In this document: positions 1 to 7,206 of the stretch, piece after piece | Position numbering within the stretch: position 1 is the stretch's first letter | How the letters are laid out: each line of letters starts with the position of its first letter | NCBI RefSeq assembly: GCF_902804475.1 | Contig: NZ_CADCSU010000092.1 | Location: 1 to 38,111 of the forward strand | DNA from: Flavobacterium bizetiae | GTDB taxonomy: Bacteria > Bacteroidota > Bacteroidia > Flavobacteriales > Flavobacteriaceae | DNA length: 38,111 nt | Reading direction: 5' to 3' | Notes under the pieces: model-generated | The model's input: only the letters and a program-made list of their open reading frames with translations | Told to the model about the DNA's origin: nothing | Database searches by the model: none | Made by a program: the position numbers and the translations under genes

Positions 1-56
1 TCTCATAATTTAATACGATTTATTTGAAAAGAGTCTTAATTATTATATAAAAAAAT

Positions 57-64
57 CAAATATA
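57..64 (-). promoter_or_regulatory. Candidate leftward promoter -7 element
   Basis: The minus strand reads TATATTTG, an exact match to the Bacteroidetes -7 consensus TAnnTTTG. It would drive a gene lying to the left, outside the window. No clear -33 TTG box was seen. It lies 25 bp from the rightward element used by the NifU gene, so the two would share a divergent promoter region. Confidence 0.4.
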
Positions 65-88
65 GGTATTAGTAGAAAATAACTTTAC

Positions 89-96
89 TAAATTTG
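89..96 (+). promoter_or_regulatory. Promoter -7 element of the NifU-like gene
   Basis: TAAATTTG matches TAnnTTTG exactly and ends 16 bp before the ATG at 113, so the leader would be very short. No convincing -33 TTG is visible at the usual spacing. Confidence 0.5.
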
Positions 97-112
97 TAGA
101 AAATTACAAATC

Positions 113-1012
113 ATGACAAAAATCACTATAAAGGAAACTCAAAATCCAACTATCCTAAAGTTTGAATTTGAAGATTTCATTACAAAAAATCAAAATTTTG
201 AATTTAAAAATATCGATGAAGCACAAGCATCGCCTTTAGCACAACAATTATTCTATCTTCCGTTTGTAAAAACAGTTTATATTTCAGGAAATTTTATTGC
301 GATCGAAAGATACAGTATTGTAGAATGGGATGATGTAAAAGATGCTGTTGCTGAACAAATTGCATCTTTCGTAGACAAAGGCGGTATCATTATCAAAGTA
401 GATGAAAACGCACCAAAAAAACAGCCTATTACGGTTTACGGAGAAACAACTCCTAATCCTGCTGCTTTAAAATTTGTAGTTAGCAGAATGTTGACTAAAA
501 ATGCTATCGAATATAAAAATATCGACCAGACTGCTTCTTCGCCATTGGCAAAAGAACTGTTTAAATTTCCTTATGTAAAAGAGGTTTTTATTGATGAAAA
601 CTATATTTCGGTAACTAAATATGATATCAACGATTGGGATGAAATTACTTTAGAAGTAAGAACTTTTATCAAACAATATATCGAGAACGGAGGAACTGTT
701 TTAGATGAAAGTTTAATTGAAGTGGCTACGAAAAATGATATTACAAAAGATGAAGCATTTGACAAATTAGATGTAACATCGCAACAAATCATCAATATAT
801 TAGAAGAATATGTGAAACCGGCAGTTGCGGCAGACGGAGGAAATATTGCTTTTGACTCTTATAATGAAGATGACAAAACTGTAAAAGTAATTTTGCAAGG
901 TGCCTGCAGCGGTTGCCCTTCTTCTACTTTTACCTTAAAAAGCGGAATCGAAAACATGCTAAAAAGTATGTTGAATGATGAAGCGATTAAAGTTGAAGCT
1001 GTAAATGCATAA
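113..1012 (+). CDS. NifU/Nfu-type iron-sulfur cluster scaffold with two Nfu_N domains
   Basis: This 299-aa cytoplasmic protein probably assembles or carries Fe-S clusters for transfer to apo-enzymes. Two similar N-terminal Nfu_N-type domains (about residues 3-95 and 105-195) share the pattern 'NP..LKF ... ASPLA..LF..P.VK.V'. They are followed by a NifU C-terminal domain (about 220-295) with the cluster-binding CxxC, Cys265 and Cys268, in GACSGCPSST. Duplicated Nfu_N domains ahead of one NifU domain are common in Flavobacteria, while the classical Nfu has only one. The ATG at 113 has a good promoter just upstream, and a strong terminator follows the stop. It appears monocistronic. Family assignment is secure; the exact client enzymes are unknown. 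Confidence 0.93.
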   Translation: MTKITIKETQNPTILKFEFEDFITKNQNFEFKNIDEAQASPLAQQLFYLPFVKTVYISGNFIAIERYSIVEWDDVKDAVAEQIASFVDKGGIIIKVDENAPKKQPITVYGETTPNPAALKFVVSRMLTKNAIEYKNIDQTASSPLAKELFKFPYVKEVFIDENYISVTKYDINDWDEITLEVRTFIKQYIENGGTVLDESLIEVATKNDITKDEAFDKLDVTSQQIINILEEYVKPAVAADGGNIAFDSYNEDDKTVKVILQGACSGCPSSTFTLKSGIENMLKSMLNDEAIKVEAVNA

Positions 1013-1032
1013 TAATGTATTCGAATAAATAT

Positions 1033-1061
1033 AAAAAGCGTCTCAAATGAGGCGCTTTTTT
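1033..1061 (+). terminator. Intrinsic terminator after the NifU-like gene
   Basis: GCGTCTC (1038-1044), loop AAAT, GAGGCGC (1049-1055) and a run of six T. The stem has one G-T wobble and is extended by an A/T run on each side. It lies 21 bp past the stop codon. Confidence 0.88.
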
Positions 1062-1156
1062 ATTAAATTCATATCTACTTAATTTTCAGCAAATTATTCC
1101 ATTTTTATGTGATAAAAAAGTTTAATATTGTATTCTAAACCAATCAATATAAAACT

Positions 1157-1564
1157 ATGGGATTATCTTCATTTTTCAAAAATTTATTTGGCTCAGCCAA
1201 AGAAACGACTACAGATTTAGCCAATGAGGCCGAAGTTAAGTTTGAACAAGCTAAAGAAGCTGCTGCTCCTTATATTGAGAAAGCAGAAACATTTGCTGAG
1301 GAAACGATTGCAAAAGCAAAAGAAGCTTCAGAACCAATCCTTGAGAGTGCTGCTGAATATGCTCACAAAGCAAAAGACATTGTAAGCGAATATGTAGAAA
1401 AAGCTTCAGATTCTTTAAGTGAAGTAATCGATTCTGTAAAAGAAAAAACCACAGAAACTTCTGATACAACCAAAACTATAGTAACAGAAACTGCAGCAGA
1501 TGTAACTGAAAAAACGGAAACTGCAACAGACGAAATTATCGATACGATTCCTCCGAAGGAATAA
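1157..1564 (+). CDS. Small amphipathic-helix repeat protein (YtxH/LEA/apolipoprotein-like)
   Basis: The 135-aa product is almost entirely charged, Ala/Glu/Lys/Thr-rich helix with imperfect repeats of the type 'AKEAAAPYIEKAETFAEE'. A short hydrophobic N-terminus (MGLSSFFKNLFG) could touch a membrane. There is no true signal peptide or transmembrane segment. Such composition is seen in YtxH-like, LEA-like and apolipoprotein-like stress proteins, but no catalytic motif is present and the function is unknown. Only a weak promoter match lies upstream (TAATATTG, 1123-1130). It may be linked to envelope stress, given the MscS gene next to it, but that is only inferred from position. Confidence 0.7.
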   Translation: MGLSSFFKNLFGSAKETTTDLANEAEVKFEQAKEAAAPYIEKAETFAEETIAKAKEASEPILESAAEYAHKAKDIVSEYVEKASDSLSEVIDSVKEKTTETSDTTKTIVTETAADVTEKTETATDEIIDTIPPKE

Positions 1565-1597
1565 GCGATCGTTTTTTCTAATAAAAATAAATATATC

Positions 1598-1605
1598 TAT
1601 ATTTG
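1598..1605 (+). promoter_or_regulatory. Promoter -7 element of mscS
   Basis: TATATTTG matches TAnnTTTG exactly. Transcription would begin near 1611-1613, upstream of a terminator-like hairpin (1619-1643) and the ATG at 1655. No clear -33 TTG is present. Confidence 0.55.
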
Positions 1606-1618
1606 CAGCATTAATATA

Positions 1619-1643
1619 CCTTCTCATTTGAGAAGGTTTTTTT
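1619..1643 (+). terminator. Intrinsic terminator or leader hairpin before mscS
   Basis: Perfect 7-bp stem CCTTCTC/GAGAAGG with loop ATTT, followed by seven T. It would end transcripts of the helical-protein gene, yet it lies downstream of the mscS promoter, so it could also act as an attenuator in the mscS leader. The loop contains the TTG from which the open frame formally begins. Confidence 0.8.
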
Positions 1644-1654
1644 ATTCAAAAAAT

Positions 1655-2467
1655 ATGAACCTCAATCCAGATCAGGTTAGCAATTATGTTACAAAATATG
1701 CTGACGTATTAGTTGATTATTCTCTTAAATTAGTTTCGGCCTTTATTATTTTATTTGTTGGTATCTACGCCATCAGATTAATAAACAGGATCATTACGAA
1801 GGTAATGGTACAAAGAAATTTAGATCCTACTTTAACAAAATTTCTTTCAGACATTTTGATATGGGCACTTAGAATTTTATTGTTTGTTACTTTCATTTCA
1901 AAACTAGGTATCGAGACATCATCATTTGTTGCCATTTTAGGAGCAATGGGACTTGCTGTAGGTTTATCATTGCAAGGGTCTCTTTCTAATTTTGCGGGTG
2001 GAATGTTGATTATCGTTTTTAAACCTTTTAAAGTGGGCGATACGATCGAGGCGCAGGGAGTTATTGCAACGGTTTCAGAAATTCAGATTTTTGTTACCAA
2101 AATGATTACAGGTAACAACCAGACTGTTTTTGTACCCAATGGTTCTTTGTCTAACGGAACTATTATCAATTATTCTATGCAGGGAGAACGAAAAGCCGAT
2201 TTGACTTTTTCAATTTCTTATGATTCAGATATTAAAAAGGCAAAAGAAGTTCTTTTAGAGGTTTTAACCAAAAATCCTAAAGTGCTTAAAAAGCCTGCTC
2301 CAGAAGTTTTCGTAAAGAACTTAACGGCTGCTTCTATCGATTTTGCGGTACGTCCGTGGGCAACCAATGCCAATTACGGATCGGTTGTTTCAGATACTTT
2401 AGAGAATTGCAAAGTGGCCTTAGATGAAGCCGGAATTTCAATTCAGCCTTATACAATTCAGAAATAA
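1655..2467 (+). CDS. mscS: Small-conductance mechanosensitive channel (MscS family)
   Basis: This inner-membrane channel would open under membrane tension and release solutes during hypo-osmotic shock. The 270-aa protein has three N-terminal hydrophobic segments. The third carries the MscS pore signature GAMGLAVGLSLQGSLSNFAG, and 'GGMLIIVFKPFKVGDTI' leads into the beta domain; the C-terminal alpha/beta domain is complete. Length matches the short MscS class (E. coli MscS has 286 aa). The open frame extends to a TTG at 1628, but that codon lies in the loop of a terminator hairpin, so ATG 1655 (MNLNPDQ) is chosen. It is convergent with tsaB, 5 bp between stops. Confidence 0.93.
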   Translation: MNLNPDQVSNYVTKYADVLVDYSLKLVSAFIILFVGIYAIRLINRIITKVMVQRNLDPTLTKFLSDILIWALRILLFVTFISKLGIETSSFVAILGAMGLAVGLSLQGSLSNFAGGMLIIVFKPFKVGDTIEAQGVIATVSEIQIFVTKMITGNNQTVFVPNGSLSNGTIINYSMQGERKADLTFSISYDSDIKKAKEVLLEVLTKNPKVLKKPAPEVFVKNLTAASIDFAVRPWATNANYGSVVSDTLENCKVALDEAGISIQPYTIQK

Positions 2468-2472
2468 AATGA

Positions 2473-3147
2473 TTATTGTTTTTTTGATGGAGGTGCCATC
2501 ATAAAATCTTTTAAATAATACGGTTCAAAATAAGCGACATCTACAGTGTCGCTTTTTTGATACTTATCATAACTGATTTTACTCATTGCATCCGCTGAGG
2601 GAAATTTGATATCTTCTAAAAACACGAAATTTTCTTTCGTTAGAACCGGTTTGCATTTCTCAGCACAATCACCAACAAAATAAACCGTTTCTGTATAGGA
2701 TGCAAAAGAATCTTCGGTAATGACTTCTGCTTCAATTTTTCTTTCTATTTCTAAATTGGCATTAAAAACTTCACTGTACACTTCCATTCTTCTCGCGTCC
2801 AGCATCGGAATAATTTTTCCGTCGGTAACTTTGGCCTGTGAAGCTAAAGTCTGCAAAGTATCAACCGCAATTAAAGGAAGGTTTAAAGCAAAACACAATC
2901 CTTTTGCTGCCGAAACTCCAATTCGCAAACCTGTATACGAACCTGGCCCCTGACTTACCGCAATAGCAGCCAAATCCTGAACCGAAATTCCTGCCTCGGC
3001 AATTACTTCTTCTATAAAAACATGCAGTTTTTCGGCATGAGAATAGCCTTCTTCAGCAATTTCTTTACAAACAATTGTTGCTCCATTTTTAGCAATGGAT
3101 ACTGAGCAATTTTTAGTAGCTGTTTCTATATTTAGGATAAAAGACAA
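2473..3147 (-). CDS. tsaB: tRNA threonylcarbamoyladenosine biosynthesis protein TsaB
   Basis: TsaB is the non-catalytic partner of TsaD (with TsaE) in making t6A37 on ANN-decoding tRNAs, in the cytoplasm. The 224-aa product starts SFILNIETATKN, the ASKHA first beta-hairpin. It carries SQGPGSYTGLRIG at residues 65-77, the signature of the YeaZ family. The start is a TTG at 3147: the frame upstream meets a TAA four codons earlier with no ATG, and moving inward would remove the first strand of the fold. A rightward terminator for the convergent mscS gene is encoded inside its 3' part (2532-2558). Confidence 0.94.
   Translation of the reverse strand: MSFILNIETATKNCSVSIAKNGATIVCKEIAEEGYSHAEKLHVFIEEVIAEAGISVQDLAAIAVSQGPGSYTGLRIGVSAAKGLCFALNLPLIAVDTLQTLASQAKVTDGKIIPMLDARRMEVYSEVFNANLEIERKIEAEVITEDSFASYTETVYFVGDCAEKCKPVLTKENFVFLEDIKFPSADAMSKISYDKYQKSDTVDVAYFEPYYLKDFMMAPPSKKQ
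2532..2558 (+). terminator. Rightward terminator for mscS inside tsaB coding sequence
   Basis: AAGCGACA (2532-2539), loop TCTACAG, TGTCGCTT (2547-2554), with T's running 2553-2558. The stem is perfect over 8 bp. It lies about 65 bp past the mscS stop and within codons of the convergent tsaB. Confidence 0.65.
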
Positions 3148-3203
3148 TGTGATAATTTTTTAATGTTATTATATTTCAAATCTGATACTGAGCATCAAAT
3201 TCT

Positions 3204-3262
3204 ATATCAGCGTAAGCGAAATCAAGGCTTTTTTATTCTATTGATTTCGCTTAAATTGATAT
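3204..3262. repeat. Long inverted repeat between tsaB and the efflux operon
   Basis: Two 22-nt arms (3204-3225 and 3241-3262) pair over 6 bp (ATATCA/TGATAT), a symmetrical 3-nt mismatch and 13 bp (TAAGCGAAATCAA/TTGATTTCGCTTA), around a 15-nt loop. No T-run follows on the minus strand, so a classic terminator is not certain. It lies 22 bp past the end of the efflux operon and 57 bp before tsaB. Confidence 0.75.
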
Positions 3263-3283
3263 TACTATTTTAGAATATTTTAT

Positions 3284-4576
3284 TTATTTTTTAGGTAAAT
3301 CGGCTTTTTTAAGCTTGACTTTATCACCGGAATTCAGTTCTTTAGAAACCGTGGTATAAGGTCCCGTAATTACTATATCACCCGCTTTTAATCCTGTCAT
3401 TACTTCAATATTCGTATCGTCCTGAATACCTGTTTTAATAACTCTGATTTTAGCTTTATCTCCTTCTTTCACAAAAACACATTCGAATTTTTTATCGCTT
3501 TTTGGAGCTGGTTTTTTATCATCACTTGGTTCTTCAATTTTAACCTCTTTTACAGCTGAAGTATCTGATTTTACAACAACAGCACTAATTGGCACAGCCA
3601 GAACATTATTTTTAGTTCTTGTAATAATGTCTACAGTTGCCGTCATCCCTGGTCTAAACGGAGAGTAAGTACTTGGTTGACCTTCTAACAAATCCTGATA
3701 TGATTCTTTTAAAATACGCACTTTTACTTTAAAATTAGTAACCTGATCTGATGTTAAGGTTGTGCTTGCAGAATTCGAAATACTCGTTACAGTACCTCTG
3801 AATTTCTTTTTTAAATAAGCATCAACTTCAACATTTGCCTCGTCTCCAATTTTTACTTTCACAATGTCATTTTCGTTTACATCAACTTCAACTTCCATAT
3901 TGTTTAGGTTTGCAACTCTCAAAAGTTCTGTTCCCGCCATTTGTTGGGTTCCCAAAACACGCTCACCTAATTCAACATTTAAAACTGAAATGGTTCCATC
4001 TGCAGGAGCATAAATTAAAGTACGGCCTAAATTATCCCTTGCTTCTGTAACTGATGCCGAAGCACTCTGAACATTATAATAAGCATTTTGTCTTGTTGCT
4101 TTTGCTACTTCATAAGTCGAAATGGCTTTGTCCCAATCAGATTTTGAAATTACACCTTTATCATACAACGTTTTATTACGCTCGTAATTTGCCTTTGCTT
4201 CTTTATAACTTGCCTCAGATTGTGTTAATCCGGCTTTAGTTCCTGATAAATTGGCCACAGAACGATCTAATCCGGAAGTATATAAATCAGGATTTATCTT
4301 TACCAGTAAATCTCCTTTTTTTACAACTTGTCCTTCTTTTACATTTAGTGCAATAATTTCACCGGAAACCATAGAGGAAAGTTTCACCTCTATTTCGGGC
4401 TGAATTTTACCTGTTGCAGATACTGTTTCAACAATAGTTGAAGCAGCAACTTTTGAAACCTCTACTTCTTTTCCTTCGTCTTTATTTCCTACTACTCCTG
4501 CTTTCGAAAGACCAATTAAAACTGCAATAATGATTACCGCACCACCTAGTAAGAAATAAATTGTTTTTTTTGACAT
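3284..4576 (-). CDS. Periplasmic adaptor (HlyD/MacA family), last gene of the efflux operon
   Basis: This membrane-fusion protein would bridge the ABC permeases in the inner membrane to the TolC channel. The 430-aa product has an N-terminal membrane anchor (about residues 5-25), a biotinyl-lipoyl half-domain ('VSATGKIQPEIEVKLSSMVSGEI'), a long coiled-coil hairpin (about 100-195), the second lipoyl half ('IYAPADGTISVLNVELGERV'), a beta-barrel, and a C-terminal membrane-proximal domain. A Lys/Asp-rich insert lies near residue 340-360. It starts 6 bp past the TolC stop. It is a paralogue of the 371-aa adaptor upstream, so the operon carries two. Substrate unknown. Confidence 0.92.
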   Translation of the reverse strand: MSKKTIYFLLGGAVIIIAVLIGLSKAGVVGNKDEGKEVEVSKVAASTIVETVSATGKIQPEIEVKLSSMVSGEIIALNVKEGQVVKKGDLLVKINPDLYTSGLDRSVANLSGTKAGLTQSEASYKEAKANYERNKTLYDKGVISKSDWDKAISTYEVAKATRQNAYYNVQSASASVTEARDNLGRTLIYAPADGTISVLNVELGERVLGTQQMAGTELLRVANLNNMEVEVDVNENDIVKVKIGDEANVEVDAYLKKKFRGTVTSISNSASTTLTSDQVTNFKVKVRILKESYQDLLEGQPSTYSPFRPGMTATVDIITRTKNNVLAVPISAVVVKSDTSAVKEVKIEEPSDDKKPAPKSDKKFECVFVKEGDKAKIRVIKTGIQDDTNIEVMTGLKAGDIVITGPYTTVSKELNSGDKVKLKKADLPKK

Positions 4577-4582
4577 AATAAA

Positions 4583-5968
4583 TTATTTTGTGATAATTGG
4601 AACAATCGGAATTCCAAAGTAGAATTCAAGTATTTTTATTTTAAACATGTAATCGTATTTTGTTCTAATAACGTCTGACTGTGCATTGGTAAGCAATGTT
4701 TGAGCCTGTGTAAAATCGAATGAATTCATCAAACCTACATCATACTTTTCTTTTGCATAGTTGTAAGCCTGTTGTCTTGCTTCTAAAGTTACTGTCGATG
4801 ATTCGTAGGCATTTAATGCTCCTTTTGCATCTGTAAAAGCAGTGTAAACGTTACGTTGCAAATCTAAACTTTTTTGCTCTAAATCTATTTTAGATTTCTC
4901 TAAACTTACTTTATTTCGCTCAACATTATTTTTAACTGAGAAACCATTAAAAATAGGAACACTCAACTGAAAACCAAAATTATGTCCTTTGTTATCACTA
5001 AACTGATCCAAAATTGGAAGCGGACCAGCTAAAACCGGATTATTATTAGCATCAACTCCTATAATTCTGTCGCTATAACTGGCTCTTGTACTAAATTGAT
5101 AAAAACCTCTAAGCGTTGGCTGATAGGCTCCTCTTGCAATAGCTACATTTTTCTCTGCAACTTCAAGATTCGTTTGTGCCAGTTTTAATTCTGTTCTTAT
5201 TTCTTTGGCTTTATTATAAATATCAACCGGAGTTTGCGCTAATATATTATTCTCATCCTTTGCGTTTGTGTCGTCTATAACATCAAAATCTGCAAATTCT
5301 TTTAATTGTAAAAGCTGTGCTAAACTTAATTTAGAAATCAACAAACTGTTTTCAGCAACAATAATAGCCTGCTGATCAGTTGCCTCAGTAGCTTTTAAAT
5401 CGTACAAATCGCCACGCGGAATTGTTCCTGCATTCACCATTTCCTGAGAACGCGCCAAACGTTTTTGATCAATAGATAACTGCTCTTTTTTTACTTTTAA
5501 ATTTTCTTTATTAAAAAGAATTTCAAGAAATGCATTAGCCACATTCAAAGAAATATCTTCCTGCATTTTCAATAATTGATATTTTGATGCTATAATAGAA
5601 AGCTTAGCTCTTCGATATGTATTTTGATTTTGTAAACCTTTATAAATATCGACCCCGGCATTCACTGCTAATGAAGAATATTGAGTGGTTTGAGTTGTCG
5701 CAATATTGGTAACAGGGTTAACGTTAAGACCAATATTCCAGGAGTGAGAAGCGTCTCCGCTTACTGACGGAAGATAATTACCAAATGCACCCTTTTTATC
5801 AATTGCTGCATTCTTAACATCTAATTCTGATAATTTTATAGTGATATTATTATCTAATGCATAGCGCACACATTCTTCTAATGTCCATTTTTTCGATTGT
5901 GCCTGAGATGATAATCCAAACCCAAATAGCATGGCTAAAACAAGACTATTATATTTATTTATTTTCAT
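4583..5968 (-). CDS. TolC-family outer-membrane efflux channel
   Basis: The product would form the trimeric outer-membrane/periplasmic exit duct of this efflux system. From ATG 5968 it has 461 aa, starting with a signal peptide that ends ...GLSSQAQ before SKKWTLEECVRYALDNN, the typical start of an OEP repeat. Two OEP repeats with long helices follow. The open frame reaches ATG 6016, but the 16 extra residues would put a charged stretch ahead of the signal peptide, and a -7 element lies at 6005-6012 within it. I therefore chose 5968. It sits between two adaptor genes, an unusual order. Confidence 0.92.
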   Translation of the reverse strand: MKINKYNSLVLAMLFGFGLSSQAQSKKWTLEECVRYALDNNITIKLSELDVKNAAIDKKGAFGNYLPSVSGDASHSWNIGLNVNPVTNIATTQTTQYSSLAVNAGVDIYKGLQNQNTYRRAKLSIIASKYQLLKMQEDISLNVANAFLEILFNKENLKVKKEQLSIDQKRLARSQEMVNAGTIPRGDLYDLKATEATDQQAIIVAENSLLISKLSLAQLLQLKEFADFDVIDDTNAKDENNILAQTPVDIYNKAKEIRTELKLAQTNLEVAEKNVAIARGAYQPTLRGFYQFSTRASYSDRIIGVDANNNPVLAGPLPILDQFSDNKGHNFGFQLSVPIFNGFSVKNNVERNKVSLEKSKIDLEQKSLDLQRNVYTAFTDAKGALNAYESSTVTLEARQQAYNYAKEKYDVGLMNSFDFTQAQTLLTNAQSDVIRTKYDYMFKIKILEFYFGIPIVPIITK

Positions 5969-6004
5969 ATATTTTGAATGAAAGCGCAGTAAAACTATGC
6001 TACG

Positions 6005-6012
6005 CAAATTTA
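6005..6012 (-). promoter_or_regulatory. Internal promoter -7 element before tolC
   Basis: The minus strand reads TAAATTTG, an exact TAnnTTTG match, 37 bp before the chosen tolC start. It suggests that tolC and the distal adaptor can be transcribed apart from the ABC genes. Confidence 0.5.
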
Positions 6013-6050
6013 ACATTTTTTAAAACCAAAAACTCCTTTATACTTTCAAA

Positions 6051-7166
6051 TTACTTTTTCTCTCCTTCATTGATCAATCCCTGATTCCAGATCTTGATTT
6101 TATCAGTGCTTTTAAGCCCGCTTTTCACCTGAACGTAAATTCCGTCGCTCACTCCTAAAACTAAATCTCTTCTTTGAAATTTCTTAGCAGCTGTTTCTAC
6201 TTCAACGTATGGTTTTTGTGTTTTTTTATCAAACTGAACTAATGATTCTTTTATCGCCATTACTTTTTCAGCTTTCTCTAAAATAATAGAAGCATTTGCA
6301 CTTAAACCAGCTCTGATAAAAGTATCATCTCTGTTTTCCAATTTCGCTTTTATTTCAAACTGAATTGCACCATTTTCTACCACTCCTTTAGGTGCGATAT
6401 CGGTTAAAGACGCTTCGAATTTTTTGTTTTCGATAGCTCCAACTGTAATTTCAATTGGCATTTTCTCTTTGATTTTACCTACTTCAGATTCGTCAATTTT
6501 TCCAATAAAAATCATTCTTCCCACATCTGCAACACTTGCAATTGTAGTTCCTTCATTAAAATTATTACTTTCAATAACCTGATTTCCAACTTTTACCGGA
6601 ACTGCTAAAACCATTCCGTTTACCGTTGAACGAATTAAGGTATTGGCATAATTTCCTAATGATGTTGTTGTTCCTGTTTTTACAATATCCAAGCTTTGTT
6701 TTGCTGCCAGATAATTTTGTTTTGCTTGTGTATAAGCCAATTGAGCTGCATCAAAATCATTTGCAGAAATTACATCTTTATCAAACAAAGTTTTTTGTCT
6801 TTTATAGATTTTTTCCTGATTATCTAAAGCAATTTTAGCTGTTTGTACCTGATTTTGAGTGTTACTAACATTAGAAACGTTAGCCACAACTCTAATTTTA
6901 GCGATCATATCTCCGGCTTTGATTTTTTCTCCTGCCTTAATATATACTTCTTCTATAATCCCTGAGATGTTTGGTTTGATTAGAACTTCTTCATCAGGTT
7001 GAATGTTACCGGTTGCAATTGCCGTTTTTACGATTGTTTTAACCTCTGCTTTTTCAGTTTGAAATACAATTGGAGATTCTTGGTTTTTAGCATACAAATA
7101 ATATAGTGCGCCAAAGAAAACTATAGCAATAAAGATTAAAATGGTTACGGTTACTCCTTTTTTCAT
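6051..7166 (-). CDS. Periplasmic adaptor (HlyD/MacA family), first copy
   Basis: The 371-aa protein has a membrane anchor at residues 5-25 (VTVTILIFIAIVFFGALYYL). Then come a lipoyl half-domain ('ATGNIQPDEEVLIKPNISGII'), a coiled-coil hairpin (about 100-165), the second lipoyl half ('IRSTVNGMVLAVPVKVGNQV') and beta-barrel plus membrane-proximal domains. It follows the second permease by 40 bp and precedes tolC. It would couple the ABC permeases to TolC. It is 59 aa shorter than the second adaptor, lacking the Lys-rich insert near the C-terminus. Confidence 0.92.
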   Translation of the reverse strand: MKKGVTVTILIFIAIVFFGALYYLYAKNQESPIVFQTEKAEVKTIVKTAIATGNIQPDEEVLIKPNISGIIEEVYIKAGEKIKAGDMIAKIRVVANVSNVSNTQNQVQTAKIALDNQEKIYKRQKTLFDKDVISANDFDAAQLAYTQAKQNYLAAKQSLDIVKTGTTTSLGNYANTLIRSTVNGMVLAVPVKVGNQVIESNNFNEGTTIASVADVGRMIFIGKIDESEVGKIKEKMPIEITVGAIENKKFEASLTDIAPKGVVENGAIQFEIKAKLENRDDTFIRAGLSANASIILEKAEKVMAIKESLVQFDKKTQKPYVEVETAAKKFQRRDLVLGVSDGIYVQVKSGLKSTDKIKIWNQGLINEGEKK

Positions 7167-7206
7167 TTTGTTTTTGGGTTTAATCGATTATATTTTGATT
7201 GATAAT

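Noticed and set aside
3226..3240. T-run in the loop of the 3.2-kb inverted repeat as terminator T-tract
   Set aside because: The T's are within the loop rather than after the stem, so this is not a standard intrinsic terminator.
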